Source: Nansenia antarctica
Taxonomy: Eukaryota; Chordata; Actinopteri; Argentiniformes; Microstomatidae
Length of the DNA: 64,000 bases
Direction of reading: 5' to 3'
Assembly: GCA_963989245.1 (NCBI GenBank)
Contig: OZ022341.1
Location: 49,967,085 to 50,031,084, forward strand
Positions within the stretch are counted from its first letter, which is position 1, and each line of letters begins with the position of its first letter. Below the pieces are notes generated by a model. The model saw nothing but the letters and a program-made list of their open reading frames with translations, made no database searches and was not told the DNA's origin. This document shows, in pieces, positions 1 through 9,413 of this stretch. A program made the translations under genes and the position numbers.

Positions 1-247
1 ACCGCACGCATAATAGCAAAGTGGCCTTGACCACGCCTCCACGTCTTAAGTTTAGATCTACCGCCTCGTCTTATTGATGAAGTGCATAATAGGGCCCTTG
101 GTCTTCAAAAACCGATTCAACATATAATAATAAAAATTAAGAATAGAATAAATCCCTCCGAAATTGTCTCAATATAGCCTACATCATGTAACGTTACACT
201 TATTTGATTAAGTTAATTAATGGTATGCTTTGGCTGTATTCCTGTAG

Positions 248-511
248 GAGCTTTGTTGAAATTCCTGAGTGGGCCCCCACCTCCAGCTGATGTGACAACC
301 CAGCCACCTCCTCAAGTAGATCCTACTACTGCTGCTGGTAAGTAATGTTTCATACTTTATACTGTGTTATGTAGGAGCACAATTATTCGTGTGACATTGC
401 AGATATACAGTATGTCCGTTTAAGGTAAAGGTTTTCTGATTATTATATATTATCTCATATGTCTGCTTGAAGGTCCTTCTACTCAAGAGGACCCTGACCC
501 AGGAGAAATAT
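248..511 (+). pseudogene. Possible hAT/ZMYM-like transposase 5' exon remnants
   Basis: Two short exon-like blocks are joined in phase. The first (about 248-337) follows a TAG acceptor, reads ALLKFLSGPPPPADV and continues Pro/Gln/Thr-rich, then meets a good donor (CTG|GTAAGT). The second (about 473-511) follows an AAG acceptor and continues in frame as GPSTQEDPDPGEI. Such low-complexity Pro/Ser/Thr leaders precede the TTF-type finger of hAT-derived ZMYM1-like genes in fish; this link is from memory and weak. No transposase core is seen downstream, so this is most likely a truncated or decayed copy. It could also be the edge of an unrelated gene. Confidence 0.3.
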
Positions 512-588
512 ACTGTTATTTATATTGAGAAATATACTGTTATTTATATTGAGAAATATACTGTTATTTATATTGAGAAATATACTGA
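503..588. repeat. 24-bp tandem repeat, about 3.5 copies
   Basis: The unit starting GAGAAATATACTG is repeated at 503, 527, 551 and (partial) 575. Full copies are identical by eye. It directly overlaps the end of the second exon-like block, which may have been broken by its expansion. Confidence 0.9.
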
Positions 589-1066
589 CATGTATACTGT
601 GAACCTCTGTGGGCTATACTGCCAAATCAGCGGCGGCTGGTGAGTTTTTTATTTTGTTATTTTCTATTTTCTAAAGATGCCAATGAAAGTGTGAATTTTA
701 TGTTTATATTTAAAGGAGAATAAATCCATATTTTTGTTGCAATTCTACCTGGACTGGATATACGATTTTGTTGATTTGAATATTTGGATGTGCGTCAAAA
801 CCCCTGTCTTGCCTGGACGGTGGTTACTAAATTGTTTGAAGCCACTATTTGAGATATCTGCCTAACTCTACTCTCCTAACACTGCTGATTCACTGTGCAT
901 TATTGCCTATGCCATCAGCCTATCAGAATGCTTGTTACATTCCAAAATCACTATCTGCCCAAGTCATCTCTTTGACATAGGCATTGTTGACACTACCTAC
1001 AAAGATGGCCCAGTGACCAGGTGACCAAGTAAAGCATGACTTAGGCAATTATGCTATGAGGCTAAC

Positions 1067-1220
1067 GAAATAATAATTGCCACATTGCTCAACGTCCGAG
1101 AAACACTGTGACTGGTGAAATTAGGTGTCAGCTAAGATGACTGAAAGATGTCTGGTGAATCAATTTAACCAGTCACAGTGTTTCTCTTGGACGTTGAGCA
1201 ACGTGGCGATTATTATTTGT
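1067..1220. repeat. Imperfect hairpin (foldback) repeat
   Basis: The left arm, about 1067-1121, is the reverse complement of the right arm, about 1162-1220, around a loop of about 40 bases. Both arms share the core CTCAACGTCC and AAACACTGTGACTGG, with a few mismatches and a 2-base indel. A G-run and a sequence typical of mobile-element flanks (AGGCCGGCCCTG) follow at about 1231-1305. It looks like a small MITE or the end of a foldback transposon. Confidence 0.7.
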
Positions 1221-1785
1221 AAAAACGAGTTACTACGAGGGGGTGGGGGGGGGGGACCCATTTTCAAGATCTCGCCTGGGGCCCAACAGACCCACAGGCC
1301 GGCCCTGCTGGTCACACTCAAAAGTAGCTCTTATGCCTGTGCAGTAATTAGGTAATTACTCTAGTAGGCGTACTAACATTGTTAGCATATATTGAAATGG
1401 TATACTATATGGTGTCACAGGTGTGATGTATTCGCTGTTGCCATGGTTTTGTTAACGCTATGCATACTGGGTATTCAAGATGCCATGTTGTACTGTGAGG
1501 TTGATCTAACGTGGGGCTCCACAGTAGATAGCAATAAATACTCAAGTTACAACCGTTGTCTGAGTAGTACATGTTATACAGGTGAGGTTCATAGTCCTCA
1601 GGATATAACAACAGGCAGTATGTAATGCACTCCACCACTGCTTATGGTGCTTTCACACCTACCTTCTTTGGTGCGTATTTACCAAACGTTTTTGGTTTGT
1701 TTAGATGGTTAAGAACACTCCATTCTAACTCTAGTGTGTACCATTGTTTCAAGTGAGAATTACAATCCTGCTTGGTCCAGCCTTT

Positions 1786-2196
1786 TGTAAATCTCAAGCA
1801 GTTTTGAGTTTTTGAGTAAGTCGGACAGATTTGATCCCCATCATGCAACAGGTATCGAAAGGCCCTGACCAGAGCTGGTCGGCAAATACTCAAAATGTAT
1901 CCTCTTAAACACAGACAATATATCTGTTGGCAACTCGTTTACAATGTTAAGCAGCAGATTATCTACTGCACGCAACCTGGACAGGCACTCATATCAAGCA
2001 GTTTCTTCAAATGCTTGTTGTGTAGTTGTGAATACCAAATTGGACAAGATCACGACTTGTATGCTAGGCTCAGTGACCGTGTTTTATAGGATCCATTTTG
2101 AGCAGTTGCCGGCCAGCGCCTTTGAATACATGTTGCATGATGGTAATGCTCTGTCCGACTTCAAAAACCTTGGCTGCTTGAGATTTAGGAGAGTCG
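1786..2196. repeat. Degenerate long inverted repeat (old foldback/MITE)
   Basis: The left arm, about 1786-1915, pairs with the right arm, about 2070-2196, in reverse complement. Shared blocks are AAATCTCAAGCAG, GTCGGACAGA, CATCATGCAACA, AAAGG and CTCAAAATG-ATCCT. Small gaps and substitutions show age. A loop of about 155 bases lies between. No coding sequence is recognisable. Sequence outside both arms (TTTCACAC near 1651 and 2270) hints at a larger element, but I could not define its ends. Confidence 0.6.
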
Positions 2197-2465
2197 CAAA
2201 ATCAAGGCTTAGTTTTTAGAGCGAGGTGCTGACGAGCCCAGCAGTCACTTCTCACCAACTATAGCCCCTTTCACACATCGGGTCCGCCAGTGATTTTCAC
2301 CGTTCGCGGGCTCTCTCCCTGCTGATTGCGTGATGCAGGACAGCTGTGGGAGGAGATGGTGTGGGTGCACTGCTCCGTAATGCGTCTATATCACAAAATG
2401 TACATTTGATAAGAAAGTAAGCTAGCTAAGTAAGTAAGCTAGCTAACTAGCTAACTTCCTTTTTG

Positions 2466-2880
2466 AATGAATGGACTTTATTGTCATTGCTACAGTACAG
2501 GTACCAAACAACGAAATTTAGGAATTTTTTGACCAAGGAAGAAGTACTAAGGGTCCAAGAGAGGTCCTCGGAGATGTGGACCCCCAGAAACTTAAAGCTG
2601 GGAACATGCTCCACCGCCATCCCATTGACGTAGATAGGGGAGTGTTAGCTGGTGTTGAGGGCCAGGTTGTTGTCAGCGCACCACTTCACCGTGGTGTCGT
2701 CTGCGAACTTGATGATGGATGGTTCGATCCGTGCATCGATACTCAGTCGTGGGTAAAGAGGGAGTAGAGGATGGGGCTCAGCACTCCTCTACTCCCTCTT
2801 TAGGCACACCGGTGGTCAGGGTGGAGGAGGAGCGGTTGTCCAGCTTGACGAGCTGGGGTCTGTTGGTAAGGAATATAATC
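2466..2880 (-). mobile_element. Internally deleted non-LTR retrotransposon copy
   Basis: Read on the minus strand, about 2530-2860 encodes fragments of a reverse transcriptase (LSPILYSLFTHD, then a degenerate FADDTTVV-like motif and LNT). The copy then jumps straight to a 3' tail at 2466-2525 with TTGTTTGGTACCTGTACTG, CAATGACAATAAAG and an ATTC-type end. The same tail ends the plus-strand LINE at 32875-33672. The thumb and C-terminal part present in that second copy is missing here, so roughly several hundred bases were deleted. Frameshifts and stops are present; the copy is dead. Confidence 0.7.
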
Positions 2881-3282
2881 ACTGCAGTCTAATCCCCTCC
2901 CACTGAAACACTAGTAGAAAACACAGATCCTGCATCCCAATTCTCCATCCTTTTCCCGTTAGTGTAACCGTGTAGAACATTTAAACACATATGTAACAGC
3001 CCATACTTAAATCAATCATATGCATTTTTTTGGGTAATTAACCATTATTGATTTTTTCATTGTAATACATCCAACAAATACAAATACCGGTACATACAAA
3101 TGTAATACATCTCAACAAAACAACAGAAAAACAAAACCAGAAGATTCCCACCCCAAACTAACAAGAACAAGTGCTGCAATATATAAAAGTTACATTGAAA
3201 TAGAAAAAAACTAAACAAAACTAAAATGATTTTTAAAAAAAAGCATTTAAAAGTGTTAATGGGAGTGGACAAGTGTGCAAAA

Positions 3283-3710
3283 TAGTAGGGTCCAAAACCA
3301 AAATTCTGTGACCACTCTCTGGCTAACATGTTTTGATGATTTATTTGACTTCTAGGGACCTTTTATGAAAAATGTAGCCTCCAGGTCCCTGCCAAAAATG
3401 CCGGGGTTTTTTGCCAGAGGGCCAAATCCAAAATACCTGTAACCTTTAAGGCAGGTGAATAGGGTAAAAAATTTAACTAATAGCTATCACTATGAAACTT
3501 CCCCAGTTAAGCACTTACATTAAGACAATTATTTTTTGTATTACAAGTTTTCTGAAATTGTATGTTTAAATATGCAAATGAGGCGTTACCTAATTAAATA
3601 TGCGGTAATTTGCATAACATTCAAGAACTTAAATCTGAACATTGGATAAAGCCAGGTTAAAAATTCTTGTTTCATCTTGTTGACATATTAGAGTCAAAGG
3701 CTTGATTAAT
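3283..3710 (+). repeat. Left terminal inverted repeat (428 bp)
   Basis: It matches the reverse complement of 5929-6356 over its full length with about nine substitutions and no indel that I could see, about 98% identity by eye. It contains ATATGCAAATGAGG and AT-rich inner sequence, and ends internally at CTTGATTAAT. Confidence 0.9.
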
Positions 3711-3782
3711 AATTAATAATGGTAGCGTACGATAACAATAGGTATGGGAGGAGGCTGCCTGACTTCTGGGAAATGCTGACTA

Positions 3783-5773
3783 GCTCTCCTTGCTGATCAG
3801 GTCGCCTTCCTTCGAACTGATTTCACTCAGTCCATCACAGGCAACCCCTAGTCCTACATGGCCTGGGACATGAGTGTACAATGAACAAGGGCAGCAAAAT
3901 GAAGTCTGGCTGGCTCTCCATCCTCTAGAATGAGAAGCAGCTGCTATTGCACTCCAGAAATATGAACAATGTGACCCAGATCCGGGCGGCTCACAACGCG
4001 CTGGCCAACCGAAAAGAAGCCAAGAAGAAGCACATGCAATGTGGCCACGGATGCGAGAGGATGAGCAGTGTGTGCAGGACCTGGTCGCATGCATGCATGA
4101 GTTTGACTCCTTCCCGTTCGACCCGGCCTCACCCACCCTCCGCACCCTACAGTCAGCCATGCCTGCCTCTGATGAGCTCATTGCTGACTTCAACTCAGCC
4201 GCCCTTGCTGCAGGAGAGGAGAAGTTGACCAGCATTTTACGAGACAGAGAGTTCAGTAAGAATACCTCCCTCCATGCATCCGTCCCATTGAGCAAACGCT
4301 TGACATTTGACAAGGGGCCATGCACGAAGAAACCCGGGGAGGAACCCAAGGTTCTGCTGAGATGGAGCAGGATGCTCTCAAGGCAGTGATCGACCTGGTT
4401 GAGGTCAGTTAACTTGTGAATCTCCCAGAGTTGTTGGAACACTGTGTTGTCGAGGAGTGTATGGCCTTATTCAACTCCAATGGCACATACAGGAAGACGC
4501 AGAAGAGCAAGCTCATCCAGAAGCTCTCTCCAATCTGTAGTTCTGAAAGGACCTTACATTGCTCTCGTCGACATGGGCATGATTTGGAGGATCAGCAGAA
4601 GATCGACAGACACAAGATGACACAAGATGACACCCCATACAAGTGGTCGGACGACGTCCACAAGGTGTCATCCATCATCCTTGCCCGCCATGGTGATGTT
4701 GACCGTATCATCAGTGTGAATGACCCGTACGATGGAGGATACTCAACGAAAGATGACGAGCGAGACCTGCGGGTACAGGGTAAGGCACATGTCCCCAACA
4801 CCTACATGAAATTGGGCGACCCCTTCCCCTCTGCCAGAGTGTTCAAAACGCTGCTATGTAGCGTCAGCAACAAGGTGCGGCTGCAACAACTAATATGCAG
4901 CTACCTGACCGACCTTGCACAGACTGTAGATGCAGATATTGTTTACTCTGTTGGCTCTCATCGCACCAACTTGTCAACACAACAACCAATGCAGAACTAC
5001 ATCTTTGACCAGTCTGAGGCTGACACCATCCTCTTCTCTGCTTATGCAGTTCTGCGTGAGTCAGGCTACAGTGGCCCTGTTGTCATAGATGCAGCTGACA
5101 CCGATGTCGCAGCAGCGGCCATCTCACAGCAGTTGCCAGGTATGCTCTATATCAAAAGAAAGCAGGAGATAATTGTATGCCGTGGCCTAGTGACTGAGGA
5201 GATGGCAGACTGTATTGTGCAGCTACATTGTATTACAGGCTGTGATGCCAACTCAGGCTTCTATGGAACAAGGAAATTGTCGGTGTATGACAAGGTGGCT
5301 AAGAGCCCTGTGGCAAGACGGTAACTCTCACGGTGTGGAGATAGCCTTCACCTTGAGGAGGAGGTGGTAGAGGAGCTCTTCCAGTTCACACAAGATGTCA
5401 TCTATGGCCACAAAAAGAGCAGCACCATGGCTGAGGCCCGTGCCGAGAAGTGGAAGAGAATGAAAAACAACTCTTGGACTTCATCTGTCTCCCTCCAGAT
5501 GCAGAACGCCAACACTGTCTCCGTGCCAACTACTTGGCATATCTAGTGCGCCACCCCTCCCTGAAGCACCACCCCTCGCCCCTCGGACATGGCTGGGAGC
5601 TGGTGGGTGGTCACTGTCGTCCTGTCCGCCACACACAACCTGCTCTCTCAATGAATCTACCTGCACCAGGGCCAGCTGAAGACAAGGAGGAAGATGAGAG
5701 TGAGGAGGGAGATGAGGAGGAGGGAGAGGAGGATTCAGAATCTAGTGAGGCAGAATGTTCTGATTCAGAGTGA
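3783..5773 (+). pseudogene. Decayed gene with PIN/FEN-like nuclease motifs inside the long-TIR element
   Basis: I recognise this as a widespread fish/invertebrate repeat-borne protein family of unknown name, not a host gene. The best-preserved open frame, 4416-5324, contains DVHKVSSIILARHGDVDRII, VNDPYD, then QSEADTILFSAY, VVIDAADTDVAAAA and HCITGCDANSGFYG. The ordered acidic residues (EAD, DTD, GCD) resemble the metal-binding acidic set of PIN/FEN-type nucleases; this is my inference. The 3' part (about 5330-5773) continues with a basic helix (EARAEKWKRMK), an RANYLAYLVRHPSL stretch and an acidic Glu/Asp tail. The reading frame is broken by in-frame stops near 4407 and 5322 and by frameshifts near 4340, 4545 and 5465, so this copy is inactive. 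The N-terminal region (3880-4330) has an RAAHNALANRKEAKKKH segment. Confidence is high that it is a broken mobile gene and low for the biochemical role. Confidence 0.75.
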
Positions 5774-5928
5774 TTACATATGTTTAAAGTGGTTCAATTG
5801 TTCTGTTATAACTATTCAAGTTACAGCTATTAAAGAGCTTATTTTGAAGTATAATTACGTCTCTTGTTATACGTTCATAATAGTTGATACCCTGGTGGCA
5901 ACTAACGGGCATCCAATTTAACAAACAA

Positions 5929-6356
5929 ATTAATCAAGCCTTTGACTCTAATGTGTCAACAAGATGAAACAATAATTTTTAACCTGGCTTTATCCAATGT
6001 TCAGATTTAAGTTCTTGAATGTTATGCAAATTACAGCATATTTAATTAGGTAACGCCTCATTTGCATATTTAAACATACCATTTCAGAAAACTTGTAATA
6101 CAAAAAATAATTGTCTTAATGTAAGTGATTAACTGGGGAAGTTTCATAGTGATAGCTATTAGTTACATTTTTTACCCTATTCACCTGCCTTAAAGGTTAC
6201 AGGTATTTTGGATTTGGCCCTCTGGCAAAAAACCCCGGGATTTTTGGGAGGGACCTGGAGGCTACATTTTTCATAAAAGGTCCCTAGAAGTCAAATAAAT
6301 CATCAAAACATGTTAGCCAGAGAGTGGTCACGGAATTTTGGTTTTGGACCCTACTA
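5929..6356 (-). repeat. Right terminal inverted repeat (428 bp)
   Basis: It is the reverse-complement partner of 3283-3710, ending outward at GGACCCTACTA. Same length as the left arm, with scattered single-base differences only. Confidence 0.9.
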
Positions 6357-7215
6357 AAAGGAAGAAAAGGAAGAATTAGGATGCAGAGACAGCATAAAGG
6401 ACCAATTTACTAATGCTTGTGGTGGTTGTTTAAAATGTTACAAACACAGAGGCAGCCTAAAGGACATACTCATTACAACTGCTGAAACATTAGAGCATCA
6501 TTACTGTACTTGTGCTCCAGTTTGGCTGTGGTGCTTGTGGTGGTCATTGTGGTTTTAAAGACATAACTCAGTGGATAGATGTAGCAAAAAGTAGCAAACA
6601 TGTATGTAGATAACAAAATATTAATTAGTGACAATAGTAATTGTAGTCCATGTAGTGAATAATAGTGTTGTGAACTCAGTATACTGACTGATTTTTCTTT
6701 AAAAGATTAATTGTTAGATAGATTCAATATTACTCTTTGCAAAAAAGGTTGTTATTATATGCTATTGTTATATTGTTCTCTAACAAAACGTTGCTTTCTG
6801 GCTTGAGCAGGATATACGTGGTAACAGTGCTCTCTAGTGGCCAATGTTAGTGCTTGTACCCAGGGTGATCAACTCCCCCACTCTAACAGCAAGAGCGAGT
6901 CATGTCTTTAAAAGATGACAAATTGATTAGATTACCCCAGTAATCATTAACACAGGTGATTCTAGGTCTTTTTTCTTTTTTTTTTAGATTAAGCTATTCA
7001 AAAACGGGTTTAAGACTTTAAAGACACAACAGAAGCAAACACCGGTGATGAATTCAGAATCAACTGATTTATGTACGTAACATGTGATCTAACCTGATGT
7101 CTTCACTGTTACTTGAAAGGTTATCATTACTGAAGTAACAAAACATCTGGCATCAACATCTGAGGCCTTAGTGGAGCTGGGGACAATTGCATTGTCTGTA
7201 CTGTTTATGATTGAT
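6357..7215. other. No feature seen
   Basis: AT-rich unique-looking sequence between the long-TIR element and the L2 LINE. I see no exon, RNA gene or repeat that I can support, apart from short A and T runs. Confidence 0.6.
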
Positions 7216-9413
7216 TTATGTTTACATTTACATTTACATTTTTGGCATTTAGCAGACGCCTTATTCCAAAGCGACTTACAATCAATACATTTGAATACTA
7301 AGCATGTGAATCAGCAGTCCACTATTCGTTGCAGGAAGAGTACTCTAGCTCGGGCCCGGGGCCACTGATAGAAGGAAAAACCTTCTCCCTATTATCGCCT
7401 TCTACTAAAACGTTTTTTTTTTAATATTTTTTTTTTTAACTGGAGAAACTGAGAAACAGTACAAGGGGGGCAGTAGAAGTTCTTAGGGACACAGTAGAGG
7501 GAAAAGCGGGTGTCTTTAGGAGACGTAGTGGTGAGGGTCAGAAGATGTCTCAGGAGGAGCAGTTAAGATGTAACCTGAAGAGATGGGTCTTCAGTCTACG
7601 ACGGAAGATGGGTAGTGACTCTGCCGTTCTGACGGCCGTGGGGAGCTCATTCCACCAGCGGGTAGCCAGTGTTGTGAAGAGACGTGATCGGGCAGCCCGA
7701 CTGCTGTGTAGAGGAGGTGGGGCCAGTCGGCCAGCCGAGGTGGAGGAACGGAGTGAGCGGGCAGGGGTTTGGGGGGTTACCATTTCCTTCAGGTAGGCAG
7801 GGGCTGTCCCTTTAGCTCCCTGGTATGCAAGCACCAGGGTCTTGAATCTGATGCGAGCTGCTATCGGGAGCCAGTGCAGGGTGCGAAGGAGAGGGGTGAC
7901 ATGCGAGTATTTGGGGAGGTTGAATACCAGCCGGGCAGCAGCATTCTGGATGAGCAGCAGAGGTCTAATGGCTGAAGCGGGGAGCCCAGCCAGGAGTACA
8001 TTGCAGTAATCCAGGCGGGAGATGACCAGTGCCTGGGTCAAGAGTTGCGCTGCCTCTCTGGTAAGGAATGGTCTTATCCTTCTGATGTTGTAGAGGAGGA
8101 ATCTGCAGGAGCGAGCCGTTGCTGCAATGTTCTCCGCACAGGATAGTCGGTTATCCAGGATCACTCCAAGGTTCTTGGCTGTCAGGGAGGGGGTTACAGT
8201 AGAGTTCTCCACTGTGATGGAGAAGTCTTGGAGAGGGCAGGCTTTCCCGGGGATGAAGAGGAGCTCGGTCTTGTTTAGATTGAGCTTGAGATGGTGGTCA
8301 GCCATCCAAGTTGAAATGTCAGCGAGACATGCTGAGATACGGGTTGCCACGTGTACATCAGACGGGGGGAAGGACAGGAAGAGTTGAGTGTCGTCTGCGT
8401 AGCTGTGGTAGGAGAGCCCATGTGAAGAGATTACCGAGCCAAGAGACTTGGTGTAGAGGGAGATGAGTAGGGGCCCTAGGACGGAACCCTGGGGAACTCC
8501 AGTGGAGAGGGTTCGTGGAGAAGATAGCGATTCTCTCCAGGACACCTGGTAGGAGCGGCCCGCCAGGTAGGAAGAAAACCAGGAGTGTGCGGTGCCAGAG
8601 ATGCCCAGGTCTGAGAGGATGGAGAGAAGGATCTGGTGATTGACTGTGTCGAAGGCAGGAGACAGGTCAAGGAGAATGAGAACAGAGGAGAGGGAGGAAG
8701 CTTGGGCAGAGTGGAGGGCTTCCGTGACAGCAAGGAGCGCAGTCTCAGTGGAATGCCCAGCCTTGAAGCCGGATTGGTGGGGGTCTAAGTGATCCATCTT
8801 CCGGAGATAGTCAGTCAGTTGTTTAGATGCCGCGCGTTCAAGGGTTTTGGAAGGGAAGGATAGAAGGGATACCGGTCTGTAATTGTGGACAGATGATGGG
8901 TCAAGGGTAGGTTTCTTGAGGAGAGGCTTGACTCTGGCTATTTTGAAGGCCGCTGGGACAGATCCAGTGGATAGGGAGGAGTTGATTAGGGTGGTAAGGT
9001 AAGGAAGGATGTCGGCGGAAATGGATTGGAGAAGAGGGGAGGGGATGGGGTCAAGAGGGCATGTGGTTGCCCGCTTTGATGTGATAAGTGTGAGAATCTC
9101 ATCGGGGGAGAGGGGGGAAAAAGATGACAATCCAGAGATCGAGTGTCGAGGGGAGAGTTTGGAAGGGGTGTTAGCATTGTTAGTGGGAACAGTGTTAGCA
9201 TTGTTAGTGGGAGGAGGGAGCGGTGGGGGGAGAAAGGTGCTGCTGATGTCGTCCACCTTTTTTTCAAAGTAGGTGACAAAGTCATCGGCGGACAGGGAGG
9301 AGGGAGGAGGGGGAGGAGGTGGATTAAGGAGTGAAGAGAAAGTGGAGAACAGTTTTCTAGGATTAGAGGCAGAAGAATGCATTTTTGAATGATAGTAGGA
9401 TGTTTTAGCAGCA
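7216..9413 (-). mobile_element. 5'-truncated L2-clade LINE
   Basis: On the minus strand the copy runs from about 9413 (truncated 5' end) to a characteristic L2 3' end at 7216-7285, which has GTAAGTCGCTTTGGAATAAG, TCTGCTAAATGCC and ATGTAA hexamer-type tail repeats. It carries an open reverse-transcriptase frame (7550-9382). The apurinic endonuclease part is absent. The 5' edge abuts a tandem CACCCTATGT pair at 9412-9431, with an in-frame stop just beyond the junction. L2 elements mobilise by target-primed reverse transcription and are often truncated at the 5' end, as here. Confidence 0.9.
7550..9382 (-). CDS. L2 LINE reverse transcriptase (partial ORF2, frame open)
   Basis: This 610-codon open frame covers the linker, reverse transcriptase and C-terminal domain of an L2-type ORF2. 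An SSASNPRKLFSTFSSLLNPP linker lies near residues 4-23. RT block 1/2 is at about 150-190 (HNYRPVSLL). Motif A is LLDLSPAFDTVNH at about 237-249, with aspartates at about 239 and 244. Motif B is STGVPQGSVLGP at about 292-303, and the catalytic YADD is at about 328-331. Then come KLNLNKTELLFIP, NLGVILD, and C-terminal LDYCNVLLAGLP and HWLPIAARI. The frame is uninterrupted over 1.8 kb, so the copy is fairly young, but it lacks the endonuclease and cannot be autonomous. The frame continues 5' of the first ATG (KTSYYHSK) until the truncation, so the ATG is internal to the original protein. Not a host gene. Confidence 0.9.
   Translation of the reverse strand: MHSSASNPRKLFSTFSSLLNPPPPPPPSSLSADDFVTYFEKKVDDISSTFLPPPLPPPTNNANTVPTNNANTPSKLSPRHSISGLSSFSPLSPDEILTLITSKRATTCPLDPIPSPLLQSISADILPYLTTLINSSLSTGSVPAAFKIARVKPLLKKPTLDPSSVHNYRPVSLLSFPSKTLERAASKQLTDYLRKMDHLDPHQSGFKAGHSTETALLAVTEALHSAQASSLSSVLILLDLSPAFDTVNHQILLSILSDLGISGTAHSWFSSYLAGRSYQVSWRESLSSPRTLSTGVPQGSVLGPLLISLYTKSLGSVISSHGLSYHSYADDTQLFLSFPPSDVHVATRISACLADISTWMADHHLKLNLNKTELLFIPGKACPLQDFSITVENSTVTPSLTAKNLGVILDNRLSCAENIAATARSCRFLLYNIRRIRPFLTREAAQLLTQALVISRLDYCNVLLAGLPASAIRPLLLIQNAAARLVFNLPKYSHVTPLLRTLHWLPIAARIRFKTLVLAYQGAKGTAPAYLKEMVTPQTPARSLRSSTSAGRLAPPPLHSSRAARSRLFTTLATRWWNELPTAVRTAESLPIFRRRLKTHLFRLHLNCSS

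Larger units (their letters stand above)
3283..6356 (+). mobile_element. 3.07-kb DNA element with 428-bp terminal inverted repeats
   Basis: The segment is bounded by two inverted repeats of identical length (3283-3710 and 5929-6356), both beginning TAGTAGGGTCC from the outside. Between them lies one decayed plus-strand gene (about 3783-5773) with PIN/FEN-nuclease-like motifs. The arrangement of long near-identical inverted repeats around a single gene is that of a DNA transposon or foldback element. The flanks are A-rich (AAAA on the left, AAAG on the right), so a target-site duplication of about 3 bases is possible but cannot be fixed. I do not recognise a standard transposase (no clear DDE, hAT dimerisation or RNase H fold). 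The superfamily is left open. Confidence 0.8.
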
